From the NCBI GenBank assembly GCA_003248965.1, contig QFQU01000022.1, forward strand, positions 1-56,366: DNA of 56,366 nucleotides, written 5' to 3'. Source of the stretch: Brevundimonas sp. (GTDB lineage Bacteria; Pseudomonadota; Alphaproteobacteria; Caulobacterales; Caulobacteraceae). Positions 8,604 through 17,533 of the stretch are shown piece by piece; within the stretch, counting starts at the first letter, position 1, and every line of letters starts with the position of its first letter. The notes under the pieces are model-generated. The model searched no databases and was not told the DNA's origin. It worked only from the letters and a program-made list of their open reading frames with translations. The position numbers and the translations under genes are program-made.

Positions 8604-11531
8604 ATGGCTGACGCCCCCGAGACCCCCGACACCGCTTCCGGCCGCGACTACCGCGACACCGTCTTCCTGCCCGAGACCGCCTTCCCCATGCGCGGCGGCC
8701 TGCCACAGAAGGAGCCGCTGATCCTGGAGCAGTGGGGCGACCTGTATGGAACCCTGCGCGCCGAACGTCAGAAGCAGAACGCCCCGCTTTACGTCCTGCA
8801 CGACGGCCCGCCCTATGCGAACGGCGACATTCACATCGGCCATGCGCTGAACAAGACGCTGAAGGACTTCGTGGTCCGCAGCCGGTTCCTGTTGGGCTAC
8901 GACGTCGACTACGTCCCCGGCTGGGACTGCCACGGCCTGCCGATCGAGTGGAAGATCGAAGAGCAGTTCCGCGCCAAGGGTCGCCGCAAGGACGAGGTGT
9001 CCAAGGACGAGTTCCGGCGCGCCTGCCGCGACTACGCCGGCAAATACATCGACCTCCAGCGCGACCAGTTCCTGCGTCTGGGCGCCGTGGGCGACTTCGC
9101 CAACCGCTACGCCACCATGGACTTCTCGTCCGAAGCGGCCATCGTCGCCGAGTTCCACAAGTTCAAGAACTCGGGCCAGCTGTATCGCGGCTCCAAGCCC
9201 GTCATGTGGTCGCCGGTCGAGCGCACGGCGCTTGCCGACGCCGAGATCGAATACCACGACCATGTTTCGCCCACGATCTGGGTCAAGTTCCCGGTCACGG
9301 GCGTGTCGGACGACCATCCCGACGACCTGCTGTCCTTCCGCAGTTCGACGCCGTCCATCGTCATCTGGACGACGACGCCCTGGACCATCCCGGCCAACCG
9401 CGCCATCAGCTACGGCCCCGAGATCGCCTATGGCCTGTACGAGGTCACGGCCATGGAGGAAGGGCTTGAGTTCGCGCCCTGGGCCAAGCCGGGGGACCGG
9501 CTGATCCTGGCCGACAAGCTGGCCGAGGACGTGTTCAAGGCCGCCAAGGTCGCCGCCTGGACCCGCGTGTACGACATCAATCCCTCCGGCCTGGAGACCG
9601 CACACCCGCTGGCGGCGCTGGACAGCGGCTATGGCTTCTCGGTCCCCCTGCTGGCTGGCGACCACGTCACCGACGACGCCGGCACGGGCTTCGTCCACAC
9701 CGCGCCGGGCCACGGCGCCGACGACTTCGAGGTCTGGAAGGCCCACGGTCATCACGAGGTGCCCGACACCGTCGATCCCGACGGCGCCTATTACGACCAC
9801 GTCCCGCTGTTCGCGGGGCTCAAGGTGCTGGAGACCGAAGGCAAGAAGACCGGCAAGTTCGGCCCCGCCAACGGCGCGGTGATGGAAAAACTGATCGAGG
9901 CCGGCAACCTTCTGGCGCGCGGCCGGATGGAGCATTCCTATCCGCACTCGTGGCGCTCCAAAGCCCCGATCATCTTCCGCAATACGCCCCAGTGGTTCAT
10001 CCGCATGGATGAGCCCCTGAAGTCGGGCGACACCCTGCGCGAAACCGCGCTTCAGGCCATCGACGACACCGCCTTCCACCCCGCCGCCGGTCGCAACCGC
10101 ATCCGTTCGATGGTCGAGGGCCGTCCCGACTGGCTGGTCAGCCGCCAGCGCGCCTGGGGCACGCCTCTGGCCATGTATATGGACAAGCAGACCGGCCAGC
10201 CCTTGCATGACCCCGAGGTCGACGCCCGCATCGTCGCCGCCATCGCCGAACACGGCGCCGACATCTGGTTCACCGCGCCGGACAGCGACTTCCTGGGCGC
10301 CCACGACCCGGCCCGCTACGAAAAGGTCGAGGACATTCTGGACGTCTGGTTCGACAGCGGCTCGACCCATGCCTTCACGATCGATCCGCGCACGGCCGAG
10401 CACGGCTATACGGGCGACCGCCCCTCGCACTGGCCCGCCGACCTCTATCTGGAAGGCTCCGACCAGCACCGCGGCTGGTTCCAGTCGTCCCTGCTGGAGG
10501 GTTGCGGCACGCGCGGCCGGGCGCCGTTCAAGGCGGTCCTGACCCACGGCTTCACCCTGGACGAGAACGGGGAGAAGATGTCCAAGTCGCGGGGCAACAC
10601 CACCGACCCCCTGACCATCATCAAGGAATCGGGCGCCGACATCCTGCGTCTGTGGGTGGCCCTGGTCGACTATTCGGACGACCAGCGGATCGGCAAACAG
10701 ATCCTCCAGACCACGGTCGACGCCTATCGCAAGCTCAGGAACACCGTCCGCTATCTGCTGGGCGCCCTGGCCGGCTTCGACGAGACCGAGCGGCTGACCG
10801 ACCTCGACCAGTTCCCGCCGCTGGAGAAATACATCCTGCACCGCCTGTGGGAGCTGGACGCCCAGGTGCGCCAGGCCTACGCCGACTATCGCTTCCAGGA
10901 CGTCGTGCGCCCGGTGCTGGAGTTCTGCTCGGGCGACCTGTCGGCCCTCTATTTCGACATCCGCAAGGACGCCCTGTACTGCGACCGTCCCGATTCGATC
11001 CGTCGCCGCGCCGCCCGCACGGTGATGGACGCGGTGTTCATGCGCCTGACCGCCTGGCTGTCGCCCCTGACCCCCTTCACCATGGAAGAGGCCTGGACCA
11101 CCCGCTTCCCCGAAGGCGGCTCCAACTGCGCCCGCATCATCCCGCACACGCCGGCCGAGTGGGAGAACGACGCCGAGGCCGCGCGATGGGCCGCGATCAA
11201 CGCCGTGCTGGAAGTGGTCAACGAACAGTTGGAGGCCGCCCGCCGCGACAAGCGCATCGGCGGCGCCCTGGACGCCTGGCCGACCGTCACGGCCCCCGCC
11301 GAACTTCTGGCGCCCTTCCAGGGGCTGGACGCGGCCGAAATCTTCCGCACCTCGGGCGCGGAACTGGTGCAGGGCGGCGACGCCGTGACCGTCTCGGTCG
11401 ATCTGGCCGACTATCCCAAATGCGCCCGCTCCTGGCGGCGGGTGCCGGACGTCGGCTCCGATCCGGCCTATCCGGACCTTTCGGCCCGCGACGCCGACGC
11501 CGTGCGCTACTGGGACCAAACCCACGGCTGA
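8604..11531 (+). CDS. ileS: Isoleucyl-tRNA synthetase
   Basis: A 975-residue class I aminoacyl-tRNA synthetase that charges tRNA-Ile. The H-I-G-H motif begins at residue 77 and K-M-S-K-S at 658, with W-D-C-H-G-L-P near residue 110 and the large CP1 editing domain between. The C-terminal anticodon-binding region is present. The usual C-terminal zinc module, which in E. coli has two C-x2-C pairs, is degenerate: one cysteine remains in K-C-A-R-S-W, the second position is Ser, and the last pair is absent. The start at 8604 follows a weak ribosome site. A structured leader element lies 43 bases upstream. The gene stands alone on the plus strand. Confidence 0.98.
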   Translation: MADAPETPDTASGRDYRDTVFLPETAFPMRGGLPQKEPLILEQWGDLYGTLRAERQKQNAPLYVLHDGPPYANGDIHIGHALNKTLKDFVVRSRFLLGYDVDYVPGWDCHGLPIEWKIEEQFRAKGRRKDEVSKDEFRRACRDYAGKYIDLQRDQFLRLGAVGDFANRYATMDFSSEAAIVAEFHKFKNSGQLYRGSKPVMWSPVERTALADAEIEYHDHVSPTIWVKFPVTGVSDDHPDDLLSFRSSTPSIVIWTTTPWTIPANRAISYGPEIAYGLYEVTAMEEGLEFAPWAKPGDRLILADKLAEDVFKAAKVAAWTRVYDINPSGLETAHPLAALDSGYGFSVPLLAGDHVTDDAGTGFVHTAPGHGADDFEVWKAHGHHEVPDTVDPDGAYYDHVPLFAGLKVLETEGKKTGKFGPANGAVMEKLIEAGNLLARGRMEHSYPHSWRSKAPIIFRNTPQWFIRMDEPLKSGDTLRETALQAIDDTAFHPAAGRNRIRSMVEGRPDWLVSRQRAWGTPLAMYMDKQTGQPLHDPEVDARIVAAIAEHGADIWFTAPDSDFLGAHDPARYEKVEDILDVWFDSGSTHAFTIDPRTAEHGYTGDRPSHWPADLYLEGSDQHRGWFQSSLLEGCGTRGRAPFKAVLTHGFTLDENGEKMSKSRGNTTDPLTIIKESGADILRLWVALVDYSDDQRIGKQILQTTVDAYRKLRNTVRYLLGALAGFDETERLTDLDQFPPLEKYILHRLWELDAQVRQAYADYRFQDVVRPVLEFCSGDLSALYFDIRKDALYCDRPDSIRRRAARTVMDAVFMRLTAWLSPLTPFTMEEAWTTRFPEGGSNCARIIPHTPAEWENDAEAARWAAINAVLEVVNEQLEAARRDKRIGGALDAWPTVTAPAELLAPFQGLDAAEIFRTSGAELVQGGDAVTVSVDLADYPKCARSWRRVPDVGSDPAYPDLSARDADAVRYWDQTHG

Positions 11532-11540
11532 TTCCCTTCG

Positions 11541-11568
11541 CCGTCCTTCCGTTCCGGCGGAAGGGCGG
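11541..11568 (+). terminator. Hairpin downstream of ileS
   Basis: CCGTCCTTCCG (11541-11551) pairs with CGGAAGGGCGG (11558-11568) over 11 bp with one G-T pair and a 6-base loop, 10 bases after the ileS stop. No T run follows, so it may be a 3'-end stabiliser. The remaining gap to 11876 holds no gene I can support. Confidence 0.45.
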
Positions 11569-11876
11569 CGCATCGCCTCCCCGCCCGGGCCGTGAAGGGC
11601 TTGCGCCGGGATTTCAACGGCCTGCGCCATCCACGGACTCATCGACCTCGCACGGCCGAAATCGCCCTTATGATCGGCCGTTCGCACAAGGCCGCAGGAA
11701 GGCGACGCCGGTTTCGGACAATCCGGACTCTTCGGACTCCGTTTTTTGCGTCCGGCTCCGAACCCGCTTTCGGCCCGCGCCAATGAAAATCTCCGACGGC
11801 GGGCCGACCCGCAGGAAACCCGTCGTCGCCTCACGCTTTGTTACATCCGCCATGGTCAAGGCGGGTTCGCCGCGCT

Positions 11877-11920
11877 AGATCGTGCTGCATGTGCGAGCGG
11901 GGATAACCCGCCGACGATCT
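11877..11920 (+). promoter_or_regulatory. Branched hairpin in the ppdK leader
   Basis: AGATCGT (11877-11883) pairs with ACGATCT (11914-11920), enclosing an inner GCGGG/CCCGC hairpin with a GATAA loop. It ends 21 bases before the ppdK ATG and just before a purine-rich ribosome site. It could affect translation or be an operator; there is no direct evidence of function. Confidence 0.3.
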
Positions 11921-11941
11921 GAAAAGGCTCAGGGGCTACAG

Positions 11942-14557
11942 ATGACTCAGTGGGTGTACGGCTTCGGCGGCGGCTCCGCCGACGGCGACGCGTCGATGAA
12001 GAACCTTCTTGGCGGCAAGGGCGCCAACCTAGCCGAGATGTCGGCCCTGGGCCTTCCGGTGCCGCCGGGCTTCACCGTCACCACCGAGGTCTGCACCCAC
12101 TATTACGCCAACGGCGAGACCTATCCCGCCGATCTGGAAGCCCAGGTCCAGGCCGCCCTGGCCAAGGTCGAGGGCGTGGTCGGCAAGACCTTCGGCGACG
12201 TGGACAATCCGCTGCTGGTTTCCGTCCGTTCCGGCGCCCGCGCCTCCATGCCCGGCATGATGGACACGGTTCTGAACCTGGGTCTGAACGACCAGACGGT
12301 CGAGGGTCTGGCCAGGCTGTCGGGCGACCGCCGCTTCGCCTTCGACTCCTATCGTCGCTTCATCACCATGTATTCGAACGTGGTCCTGGGCCTCAGCCAC
12401 GACGATTTCGAAGAGGTGCTGGATCAGCACAAGGATCGGCTGGGTGTCACGGTCGACACCGACCTGACCGCCGCCGACTGGGAAAAGGTCGTCGCCGACT
12501 ACAAGGCCGTGGTCGAGCGCGAACTGGGCCACGCCTTCCCGCAGGATCCCAAGGACCAGTTGTGGGGCGCCATCGGCGCCGTGTTCGAAAGCTGGATGAA
12601 CGACCGGGCGAAATTCTATCGCCGCATGCACGACATCCCCGAAAGCTGGGGCACGGCCGTCAACGTCCAGTCGATGGTGTTCGGCAATATGGGCGAGACC
12701 TCGGCGACGGGCGTGGCCTTCACCCGCAACCCCTCGACCGGCGAAGCGCGCCTGTACGGCGAGTTCCTGATCAACGCCCAGGGCGAGGACGTGGTGGCGG
12801 GCATCCGCACCCCGCAAAGCCTGACCAAGGTCGGCCGCGAGGAGATGGGCGAGACCGCCCCCTCGATGGAAGAGGCCATGCCCGAGGTGTTCGCCCAGTT
12901 CGTCGACGTGGTCGGCAAGCTGGAAAGCCACTATCGCGACATGCAGGACATCGAGTTCACGGTCGAACAGGGCCGGCTGTGGATGCTGCAGACCCGCAAC
13001 GGCAAGCGCACGGCCAAGTCAGCGCTGAAGGTAGCGGTCGATCTGGCCGCCGAGGGCGTGATCTCTCAGGAAGAGGCCATCAGCCGGGTCGAGCCGTCGG
13101 CGCTGGACCAGCTGCTGCACCCGACGCTGGACCCCGATGCGGCGCGCACCGTGGTCGCCGCCGGTCTGCCGGCCTCGCCCGGCGCCGCGACCGGCAAGAT
13201 CGTCTTCGACGCCGACGAGGCCGAGCGCATGTCGGGTCTGGGCGAGGCGGTCATACTGGTGCGCGAGGAGACCAGCCCCGAAGACATCCACGGCATGCAT
13301 GCGGCGCGCGGCATCGTCACCGCCCGCGGCGGCATGACCAGCCACGCCGCCGTTGTGGCGCGCGGCATGGGCCGGGCCTGCGTCTCCGGCGCCGGCGAGA
13401 TCCACATCGACGAGGCCAAGGGCGTGTTCACCGCGCGCGGCCGCACCTTCAAGGCCGGCGAGGTGATCACCATCGACGGCTCCAAGGGCGAGGTGCTGGA
13501 CGGCGCCGTGCCGATGATCGAGCCCGAGCTGACCGGCGACTTCCAGACCCTGATGGGCTGGGCCGACGCCGTGCGTCGCCTGAAGGTCCGCGCCAACGCC
13601 GAGACCCCGCTGGACGCCAAGACCGCGCGCGGTTTCGGCGCCGAGGGCATCGGCCTGGCCGACGACGAAGCCGGCCGGCGCACCGCGCTCGCCAAGATCG
13701 CTCCGTTCCAGAAGTCCGACTTCGTCGAACTGTTCGACATCATGGCCGGCCTCCCCGTCACGGTGCGCCTGTTGGATCCGCCGCTGCACGAGTTCATCCC
13801 GCACACGGACGAGGACATCGACGCCCTGGCCGCCTCCTCGGGCATCGACGCCGACAAGCTGAAGCGCCGCGCCAAGGAGTTGCACGAAACCAACCCCATG
13901 CTGGGCCATCGCGGCTGCCGTCTGGGCGTCGCCTATCCCGAAATCTACGAGATGCAGGTCCGGGCCATCTTGGAGGCGGCGCTGGAGGTGAAGACCGCCT
14001 CGGGCCAGGCGCCCCTGCCCGAGATCATGCACCCGCTGGTCGCGACGGGGCTGGAGATGAAATACCTCCGCGAACTGACCGACCGCACCGCCAAAGCCGT
14101 GTTCGAAGAGGCGGGCGACAGCGTCGACTATCTGGTCGGGACCATGATCGAACTGCCGCGCGCCGCCATTCGCGCGGGTGATCTGGCCGAATACGCCCAG
14201 TTCTTCAGCTTCGGCACCAACGACCTGACCCAAACGACCTTCGGCATCAGCCGCGACGACTCCGGCCGGTTCCTGCAGGCCTATCTGGACAAGGGCATCT
14301 TCGAGACCGATCCCTTCGTGCGTCTGGACCAGGACGGCGTCGGCGGCCTGATCGAGATCGCCGCCGAGCGGGGCCGCGCCGTCCGGCCCGAGGTCAAGCT
14401 GGGCATCTGCGGCGAGCACGGGGGCGATCCGTCGTCCATCGCCTTCTGCGAAAAGGCTGGGCTGGATTACGTCTCCTGCTCCCCCTACCGCGTGCCCATC
14501 GCCCGCCTCGCCGCCGCCCAGGCCGCCCTTAACGTGGAGCGCGAGAAGGATCGGTAG
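11942..14557 (+). CDS. ppdK: Pyruvate, phosphate dikinase
   Basis: An 871-residue enzyme interconverting pyruvate + ATP + Pi and phosphoenolpyruvate + AMP + PPi. The N-terminal ATP-grasp domain carries G-G-K-G-A-N-L and the S-V-R-S-G-A loop. The central swivelling domain carries the phosphorylated histidine, His468, in G-G-M-T-S-H-A-A-V-V-A-R-G. The C-terminal TIM barrel carries the proton-donor cysteine, Cys823, in G-I-C-G-E-H-G-G-D-P. I chose the ATG at 11942 because conserved sequence begins there and an AGGGG site lies eight bases upstream; the frame is open for 20 more codons. The length fits the family. It ends in a palindromic repeat and an intrinsic terminator. In alphaproteobacteria it supports gluconeogenesis and PEP balance. 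Confidence 0.97.
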   Translation: MTQWVYGFGGGSADGDASMKNLLGGKGANLAEMSALGLPVPPGFTVTTEVCTHYYANGETYPADLEAQVQAALAKVEGVVGKTFGDVDNPLLVSVRSGARASMPGMMDTVLNLGLNDQTVEGLARLSGDRRFAFDSYRRFITMYSNVVLGLSHDDFEEVLDQHKDRLGVTVDTDLTAADWEKVVADYKAVVERELGHAFPQDPKDQLWGAIGAVFESWMNDRAKFYRRMHDIPESWGTAVNVQSMVFGNMGETSATGVAFTRNPSTGEARLYGEFLINAQGEDVVAGIRTPQSLTKVGREEMGETAPSMEEAMPEVFAQFVDVVGKLESHYRDMQDIEFTVEQGRLWMLQTRNGKRTAKSALKVAVDLAAEGVISQEEAISRVEPSALDQLLHPTLDPDAARTVVAAGLPASPGAATGKIVFDADEAERMSGLGEAVILVREETSPEDIHGMHAARGIVTARGGMTSHAAVVARGMGRACVSGAGEIHIDEAKGVFTARGRTFKAGEVITIDGSKGEVLDGAVPMIEPELTGDFQTLMGWADAVRRLKVRANAETPLDAKTARGFGAEGIGLADDEAGRRTALAKIAPFQKSDFVELFDIMAGLPVTVRLLDPPLHEFIPHTDEDIDALAASSGIDADKLKRRAKELHETNPMLGHRGCRLGVAYPEIYEMQVRAILEAALEVKTASGQAPLPEIMHPLVATGLEMKYLRELTDRTAKAVFEEAGDSVDYLVGTMIELPRAAIRAGDLAEYAQFFSFGTNDLTQTTFGISRDDSGRFLQAYLDKGIFETDPFVRLDQDGVGGLIEIAAERGRAVRPEVKLGICGEHGGDPSSIAFCEKAGLDYVSCSPYRVPIARLAAAQAALNVEREKDR

Positions 14558-14570
14558 AGCTATCTAATAT

Positions 14571-14603
14571 CCGTCATCCTCGGGCTCGACCCGAGGATGA
14601 CGG
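14571..14603. repeat. Palindromic repeat, family 1 (single copy)
   Basis: Perfect 14-bp inverted repeat CCGTCATCCTCGGG / CCCGAGGATGACGG around CTCGA, 13 bases after the ppdK stop. The same palindrome recurs in paired form at 36510-36618 and 48963-49093, so it is a dispersed extragenic element rather than a gene-specific terminator. Confidence 0.85.
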
Positions 14604-14617
14604 CTGGGAAGTTGATG

Positions 14618-14647
14618 AGGGCGGTCTCCGACGAGGCCGCCCTTTTT
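14618..14647 (+). terminator. Intrinsic terminator of ppdK
   Basis: AGGGCGG (14618-14624) pairs with CCGCCCT (14637-14643), followed by a five-T run. It lies just beyond the palindromic repeat. Confidence 0.75.
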
Positions 14648-14821
14648 CATGCCGTCACAAAACCGCCAATCTTGGCGGAACGTCGTATGTGTCTTGGCGT
14701 CAACAGGCATTCGCGGCCTTCGATAGGCTCTGGAACAGAAGAGGGCGTGACCTATTTAAGCACTCGCTGGATGGGGCTGGTGATCGGCTTGGTCATCACA
14801 TCTAGGAGTTAATAAGAAACA

Positions 14822-15349
14822 ATGCGTAACATTCTTCTCGCCGCCGTCGCCGTTGCCGCCATCGCCGCTCCGGCTTTTGCTCAAACCAATCCCGAACCTC
14901 GTGGTTACGGCTCTCTGGGCTACACTCATCTTGAAGGCGACAATGCAACGACCGGCGCCGTCACGGGTCGTCTGGGCGTGAACCTGAACCGTTACCTGGC
15001 TGTCGAGACCGAAGCTTCGGTCGGCGTCAAACATGACGACTTCACCGTCGCCGGCGTCGATGGCGAGATCAAGCAGGAGTGGGACGCCGCGGGCTATGTC
15101 GTCGGCAAGGTGCCGGTGTCCGACAAGCTGGAGCTGTTCGCGCGCGGCGGTTACGGTCATACCGAGCTGAAGCAGAAGTTCCCGGGCGCGAACACCGACG
15201 TCGGCGGCGACAGCTGGAACTATGGCGCGGGCGCCAACTACTTCGTGGATGGCGTGAACGGCGTTCGCGCCGACTGGACCCGCCGCGACTACCGCGACGA
15301 CGCGGGCAAGGCCGACGCCTATTCGGTCAGCTACATCCGTCGCTTCTGA
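14822..15349 (+). CDS. Small outer-membrane beta-barrel protein
   Basis: A 175-residue protein with a clear signal peptide (A-F-A before Q, residue 20). Alternating amphipathic strands rich in Gly, Tyr and Val follow, and the chain ends in Phe (S-Y-I-R-R-F), the usual barrel-insertion signal. The pattern fits the OmpA-like/Omp25 type of 8-strand porin-like barrel; it has no peptidoglycan-binding domain. The specific role is unknown. An AGGAG sits 13 bases before the ATG, longer than usual. Its upstream region is AT-rich compared with neighbours, consistent with a strong promoter. It ends in an intrinsic terminator facing the small minus-strand gene. Confidence 0.88.
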   Translation: MRNILLAAVAVAAIAAPAFAQTNPEPRGYGSLGYTHLEGDNATTGAVTGRLGVNLNRYLAVETEASVGVKHDDFTVAGVDGEIKQEWDAAGYVVGKVPVSDKLELFARGGYGHTELKQKFPGANTDVGGDSWNYGAGANYFVDGVNGVRADWTRRDYRDDAGKADAYSVSYIRRF

Positions 15350-15372
15350 TCCGAACGATCAGGCCTAAGACG

Positions 15373-15409
15373 AAGGCGCGCTCCGAACGGGGCGCGCCTT
15401 TCATCTTTT
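15373..15409 (+). terminator. Intrinsic terminator of the beta-barrel gene
   Basis: AAGGCGCGC (15373-15381) pairs perfectly with GCGCGCCTT (15392-15400), followed by TCATCTTTT. It separates two convergent genes. Confidence 0.75.
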
Positions 15410-15417
15410 CAGAGGCG

Positions 15418-15678
15418 TCAGGCGACGTTCGGCGCCAGCGCCCACCGCTGCGACCCTTCGCCGAATGGGCGGATGAACCAGTCGCGGTACTGTTCGAAGG
15501 CTTCGATGATCTTCTGTCTGAGATCGGGCGGATTCACAGCCTCGCCGCGCTGGCGCTTCAGGGCCGCCACGCAGTCCATCACCAGATTCTGGTGGGCCGA
15601 ACCGCCCATGCTCTTCAGCACGGCGGCTATGTCCTTGGCCAGGCTTTCCAGCACATGCTTCGGCGTCGTCTGAGCCAT
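15418..15678 (-). CDS. Conserved-looking 86-residue protein, unknown
   Basis: A small, mostly helical cytoplasmic protein whose core reads K-H-V-L-E-S-L-A-K-D-I-A-A-V-L-K-S then D-L-R-Q-K-I-I-E-A-F-E-Q-Y. The spacing of hydrophobic residues is compatible with a small helical or winged-helix domain, but I do not recognise a family. The ATG at 15678 has GGGGAG eight bases upstream, a strong ribosome site that argues for a real gene. It diverges from the M48 peptidase gene and converges on the beta-barrel gene. Confidence 0.78.
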   Translation of the reverse strand: MAQTTPKHVLESLAKDIAAVLKSMGGSAHQNLVMDCVAALKRQRGEAVNPPDLRQKIIEAFEQYRDWFIRPFGEGSQRWALAPNVA

Positions 15679-15823
15679 CTGGGAACTCCCCTGTTCTCGA
15701 CGTCGAAATCCGTGGCAAAAGAATGTGACAGATTCAAGCGTAACCGAGCAAGAATCAGCATGGACGCGAATTAACCTGACATAACGCCGGTCCCGCGCTT
15801 TGGTTCTTGGGGGAGACACCATC

Positions 15824-17029
15824 ATGACGCACTTCGATCCGGCCGCCGCGACCGCCGCCTGGCTGGCGACCCTTTCGCCCCAGGAAACGGCCCGTGCCGT
15901 GGCCTATACGCACGGATCGCACTGGCTGATCCTGTGGGGCTTTCTGGTCTCGGCCCTGGTCGCCTGGATCATCGTCCGCACCAATCTTTTGGTGTCGTTG
16001 CGCAGCCGGATCGAGCGGAGGCGGCGGCGACCGGTCCTGGCCAGCTTCTGCGTCGCCTTGCTCTATTCCGTCGTCAGCTGGCTTCTGACCCTTCCCTGGG
16101 CGGCCTATCAGGGCTGGTGGCGCGAGAAGCAGTATGGCCTGACCAGTCAGGCGTTCGGCGGTTGGCTGGGCGAGGCGGCGATCAGCGCCGCCATAGGCGC
16201 AGTGGTCGGATCGCTTCTGCTGGTCGCCATCTACGCCCTGATCCGGCGCGCGCGACGCTTCTGGTGGATGTGGGCGTCCGGCGTCACCGCCGCCTTCATC
16301 GTCATCGGCCTGGTCCTTTCACCCCTGGTGATCGAGCCCATCTTCAACACCTACACGCCGGCGCCCAACGGGCCCGTGCGCGACGCGGTCGTGGCCCTGG
16401 CCAAGGAGACCGGCACGCCGTCGGACAAGATCTTCATCTACAACGGCTCCAAACAGTCCGACCGCTACACCGCCAATGTCTCGGGCCTGTTCGGCTCGGC
16501 CCGCGTGGCCATGAGCGACACCATGTTCAAGAAGGGGGCGGACCTGGCCGAGGTGCGCGGCGTCGTCGGCCATGAGATGGGCCACTACGCCCACGTCCAT
16601 GTGCTGTGGACCGTGGCGATCCTGATCGTCCTGTCCGCCCTGGCCTTCTGGCTGACCGATCGGCTCTATCCCCTCGTCCGCCGCCTGCTGCGGGCGGACC
16701 GGGTAGGCGACATCGCCGATCCGGCGGGGCTGCCCATCCTGGCGTTGATCCTGGCCTTCCTTGGCGTTCTTGGCACGCCCGTCCTGGCCACCATGACCCG
16801 CACGATGGAAGCCGACGCCGACCACTTCTCCCTGGTCCACGCCAACGAGCCTGACGGCCTGTCCAAGGCCCTGATCAAGACGGCCGAATACCGCGCCCCG
16901 TCGCCCTCGGCGGTGGAGGAGTTCCTGTTCTACGACCACCCCAGCGTCGAGAACCGCATCCGCCGCGCCATGGAATGGAAGGCAACACATCCGCCACGCG
17001 ACGGGGCCGAGCAACCGACGCGCCCGTAA
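15824..17029 (+). CDS. M48-family membrane metallopeptidase (Ste24/CAAX protease type)
   Basis: A 401-residue integral membrane protease. Several hydrophobic segments occupy residues 25-50, 70-95, 120-140 and 155-170. They are followed by the zinc motif H-E-M-G-H at residues 250-254, a further membrane segment pair, and the third-ligand region E-A-D-A-D-H near residue 330. This is the Ste24p layout (M48 N-terminal membrane domain plus catalytic domain). Bacterial members are thought to help degrade or process membrane proteins; CAAX processing is not expected in bacteria. The ATG at 15824 has GGGAG about nine bases upstream. It is followed by a hairpin and then the DoxX gene 41 bases later. 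Confidence 0.92.
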   Translation: MTHFDPAAATAAWLATLSPQETARAVAYTHGSHWLILWGFLVSALVAWIIVRTNLLVSLRSRIERRRRRPVLASFCVALLYSVVSWLLTLPWAAYQGWWREKQYGLTSQAFGGWLGEAAISAAIGAVVGSLLLVAIYALIRRARRFWWMWASGVTAAFIVIGLVLSPLVIEPIFNTYTPAPNGPVRDAVVALAKETGTPSDKIFIYNGSKQSDRYTANVSGLFGSARVAMSDTMFKKGADLAEVRGVVGHEMGHYAHVHVLWTVAILIVLSALAFWLTDRLYPLVRRLLRADRVGDIADPAGLPILALILAFLGVLGTPVLATMTRTMEADADHFSLVHANEPDGLSKALIKTAEYRAPSPSAVEEFLFYDHPSVENRIRRAMEWKATHPPRDGAEQPTRP

Positions 17030-17038
17030 GGCATTGAA

Positions 17039-17064
17039 GGCTCCGCCATTCCAAGCGGAGCCTT
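17039..17064 (+). terminator. Hairpin between M48 and DoxX genes
   Basis: GGCTCCGC (17039-17046) and GCGGAGCC (17055-17062) form a perfect 8-bp stem. It could be a weak terminator for the M48 gene. Its 3' arm also contains the only GGAG near the DoxX ATG (10 bases away), so folding would mask that ribosome site. Confidence 0.4.
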
Positions 17065-17070
17065 CGCCCC

Positions 17071-17529
17071 ATGATCGACCTCTATCGCGGCCTCGGCCTC
17101 GGCGTTGCCTTGATGGACATCGCGCCCCTGATCGCGCGGGTCGTGGTCGGCGGAATGTTCTTCCTGTCCGGCTTCTACAAGCTGTTCACCCCGGCCCAGG
17201 CCGAGAAGATGCAGAAGACGATGGTCGAGGCCGGCATCGCCGCCCCGCGCCAGACCGCGAAGTTTGTTTCTGTGTGCGAGTTCGCCTTCGGCGCCCTGCT
17301 GATCATGGGTCTGTTCACCAGCCTGGCGGCCCTGGTGCTGCTGATCATCAGCCTGGTCGCCCTGGTGACGGTGGCGTCAAAGTCGGTGGAGGGAACCAGC
17401 CTCGGCTATCGCCTCTCCAGCTATTTCGACCTGCCCGAGACCCTGCTGATGGTCATCCTGATCTGGCTGATGGCCAATGGACCGGGGCTGTGGAGCCTGG
17501 ACTTCGTCCTGTTCCTGCCCCGGCTTTAA
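17071..17529 (+). CDS. DoxX-family membrane protein
   Basis: A 152-residue inner-membrane protein with four hydrophobic helices (about residues 15-40, 68-90, 92-105 and 125-145). It has the DoxX signature R-V-V-V-G-G-M-F-F-L-S-G-F-Y-K-L near its start. DoxX proteins are linked in some bacteria to thiosulfate or redox-stress functions, but most family members, including this one, have no proven activity. It converges tail to tail with the KAS III gene with only four bases between the stops, so no terminator fits between them and the transcripts must overlap. Confidence 0.88.
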   Translation: MIDLYRGLGLGVALMDIAPLIARVVVGGMFFLSGFYKLFTPAQAEKMQKTMVEAGIAAPRQTAKFVSVCEFAFGALLIMGLFTSLAALVLLIISLVALVTVASKSVEGTSLGYRLSSYFDLPETLLMVILIWLMANGPGLWSLDFVLFLPRL

Positions 17530-17533
17530 GGGT

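Noticed and set aside
8601..11834. A 1077-codon open frame antisense to ileS
   Set aside because: It has no signal, domain or ribosome site, and its Gly/Arg/Val/Gln-rich text is the usual shadow of a GC-rich gene on the opposite strand; ileS carries all the class I motifs.
11950..14181. A 743-codon Arg-rich frame overlapping ppdK on the same strand
   Set aside because: Frame-shifted reading of ppdK; no domain and extreme Arg/Gly content.
15772..15790. TTAACCTGACATAAC as a CtrA box before the M48 gene
   Set aside because: The second half-site does not match TTAA at seven-base spacing; a one-half match is expected by chance.
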